From contig JAKEHF010000211.1 of the NCBI GenBank assembly GCA_022615295.1, positions 1 through 15,336 on the forward strand: DNA of 15,336 bases, given 5' to 3'. Under the pieces are notes generated by a model that worked only from the letters and a program-made list of their open reading frames with translations, did no database searches and had not been told where the DNA came from. The translations under genes and the position numbers were made by a program. Source of the stretch: Actinomycetota bacterium. GTDB lineage: Bacteria; Actinomycetota; Acidimicrobiia; Spongiisociales; ZC4RG35. Positions 14,234-15,336 of the stretch are shown in pieces; the first letter of the stretch is position 1, and each line of letters opens with the position of its first letter.

Positions 14234-14239
14234 AGCGTA
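14234..14239 (-). promoter_or_regulatory. Putative -10 box (TACGCT) of the nuclease gene
   Basis: TACGCT on the minus strand is followed by 8 nt and ATG 14225, in the 74-bp gap after the nitroreductase gene. Confidence 0.5.
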
Positions 14240-14299
14240 TCCGGCCATGGTGACAGGAACGCTCCGTTCACCGTCGGGACGATCCGGGAGGCGCCCCTC

Positions 14300-14899
14300 T
14301 CAGCCCCGGTCCCAGTGCTCGTGGTGGATCACGGTGGAACGGGGCCTGCGGGGACGGTCGAGACTCGACGAGCGACGGTCGGGTGCGGGATGACCGACCG
14401 TGATCACCCCGATCGGGGTGTATCCATCGGGGGCGTCGACGATCGACGCCAGTTCGGGGACGGAGTGCACCCCGAGGAAGCCGGCGGCCAGACCGTTGTC
14501 GACCGCGGCGAGGAGTATGGCCATCATCGCCGCCCCGGCGTCCACCCACCAGTAGGGGACGGGCCAGGAGATCGGGACACCGTCGGGTCCCAGCTTGTCG
14601 GGCTCGGAGTACCGGTCGCGGTAGACCTTCTCGCTGACGAGGAGCACCAGATGTGCCGGGGCTCTCGAGATCCAGGGATCGAATCCGGCGGACACGTAAT
14701 CGTCCTCGTCGGCGAGTCCGGCGATCTCTGCCCGGAGTGCCTCGTCGGTCACCACGACGACGGCGACGGCCTGGCTGTTCCCGGCCGACGGGGCGCGCAA
14801 TGCCGATTCGGCGATGACCTCCAGGACGTCGGCGGCCACCGGATCGGTGGTGTAGTTGCGCACCATGCGTCTTCGGGCTAGGACCTCGGCGAACTCCAT
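14300..14899 (-). CDS. Nitroreductase-family FMN-dependent oxidoreductase
   Basis: A 199-residue flavoprotein with the nitroreductase fold. The FMN phosphate motif is RRRMVRNYT (9-17), followed by APSAGNSQ (36-43), a middle helix VDAGAAMMAILLAAVDNGLAAGF (119-141), and the late strand GVITVGHPAP (164-173). Members reduce nitro compounds, quinones or flavins with NAD(P)H, and some have dedicated biosynthetic roles; the substrate cannot be told here. A charged C-terminal tail (174-199, many Arg/His) follows the fold. The frame stays open upstream to 14971, but the family begins a few residues before the RR motif, so ATG 14899 is preferred; a CAGAGT box lies 6 nt upstream. It is divergent from the partial gene at the right edge. 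Confidence 0.9.
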   Translation of the reverse strand: MEFAEVLARRRMVRNYTTDPVAADVLEVIAESALRAPSAGNSQAVAVVVVTDEALRAEIAGLADEDDYVSAGFDPWISRAPAHLVLLVSEKVYRDRYSEPDKLGPDGVPISWPVPYWWVDAGAAMMAILLAAVDNGLAAGFLGVHSVPELASIVDAPDGYTPIGVITVGHPAPDRRSSSLDRPRRPRSTVIHHEHWDRG

Positions 14900-14905
14900 A
14901 CGTGA

Positions 14906-14911
14906 ACTCTG
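14906..14911 (-). promoter_or_regulatory. Weak candidate -10 box (CAGAGT) of the nitroreductase gene
   Basis: CAGAGT is followed by 6 nt and ATG 14899. Only the second and sixth bases match TANNNT; the position is the main argument. Confidence 0.3.
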
Positions 14912-15004
14912 CCATCCGCCCAGCCGCTCGTCGACCAGCGATGGCATGGCGGCCGAGGAGACCATTCTCACGGGGAGGGGTTTGTGCCAGACTGACCCGA
15001 AGCC

Positions 15005-15336
15005 ATGGGCACCAGGTCAGTGGGTGAGGAGCTGTCGGTCGTCTGGACCAGGGGCCGGGGATGTCTCGAGTTGGCGGAGCTGCTCGGTGGCGCCGCAGCA
15101 AGCAGGATCGGGACCGACCTGGTCGCCGAGTGCATCGATCTCCGGGCCGACCTGCTCGTCACACGCAAGCTCCCCGGTGACTTCGATCTGGTCAGTGTCG
15201 TAGTGCCGATCGACTTCCAGCCCGACAACACCAGACGCGTGGTGGCCACAGTCGCCGGCGGACCGCACTCCCTTGCGGCCGCATTGGTGGCCCGACGGCT
15301 CGGATCGGCGTTGGGGGTCCCCAGCGAGATGGTGTC
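15005..15336 (+). CDS. Partial gene of unknown function, cut by the window edge
   Basis: An open frame of 110 codons with no stop before the window ends. Third positions are strongly G/C, like the known genes. The ATG at 15005 is the first start after an in-frame TGA at 14993. The visible part has a GCLELAELLGG helix (19-29), a strand DLVSVVVPIDF (61-71), and RRVVATVAGGPHSLAAALVA (77-96). That last segment, a strand then Gly-Pro-His-Ser and an Ala-rich helix, loosely recalls universal stress protein domains, but the resemblance is weak and I do not assign the family. A CAGACT sequence lies 11 nt upstream, further than for other genes here. It diverges from the nitroreductase gene across a 105-bp gap. 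Confidence 0.6.
   Translation, partial: MGTRSVGEELSVVWTRGRGCLELAELLGGAAASRIGTDLVAECIDLRADLLVTRKLPGDFDLVSVVVPIDFQPDNTRRVVATVAGGPHSLAAALVARRLGSALGVPSEMV

Noticed and set aside
14900..14971. Longer N-terminus for the nitroreductase (start at 14971)
   Set aside because: Family proteins begin a few residues before the RR motif, and the extra 24 residues match nothing and fall in the divergent promoter region.

Overview
This is a GC-rich bacterial window, read here as probably from an actinobacterium, perhaps a deep-branching one. Three things point that way. The RNase P RNA is type A with actinobacterial-style sequence blocks. There is a DEDDh exonuclease fused to a UvrC-like GIY-YIG nuclease, a combination familiar from actinobacteria. 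GTG starts are very common, and most genes that begin a transcription unit have a TANNNT box only 6-9 nt before the start codon, the signature of leaderless transcription. The phylum is an inference, not proven.

Layout. Left part (1-2,821): an SRAP-type abasic-site protein (minus), a 19-bp hairpin, rnpB (minus) and a small four-helix membrane protein (minus), with an aquaporin (plus) reading away from it. The aquaporin converges on a small gamma-glutamylcyclotransferase-like protein (minus). Middle (2,851-6,434): a GT4 glycosyltransferase (minus) diverges from three closely spaced plus-strand genes: a TlpA-like thioredoxin lipoprotein, a DUF4440/NTF2-like protein and a membrane-anchored PAF-acetylhydrolase-like alpha/beta hydrolase.

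Centre-right (6,454-12,563, minus strand): a complete System I cytochrome c maturation operon in the order ccmA-B-C-D-E-F-H-G, with genes overlapping or a few nt apart. CcmA/B with C/D handle heme delivery. CcmE is the heme chaperone with the HDENY site. CcmF/H ligate heme to the apocytochrome. CcmG and the CxxC part of CcmH keep the apocytochrome cysteines reduced. ccmD (34 residues) is too short for ordinary ORF calling and was found by hand. CcmH carries a C-terminal TPR (CcmI/CycH-like) part. System I is less usual than System II (ResB/CcsA) in actinobacteria, so the operon is the most notable system here. No c-type cytochrome gene is in the window.

Right end (12,600-15,336): the DEDDh/GIY-YIG nuclease and a nitroreductase-family protein (both minus), then the start of an unrecognised plus-strand gene that runs off the edge.

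No mobile elements, CRISPR arrays, tRNAs or prophage genes were seen. The only stretch over 300 bases without a protein gene (778-1,215) is occupied by rnpB and the hairpin. Bases 1-93 hold nothing I can assign.
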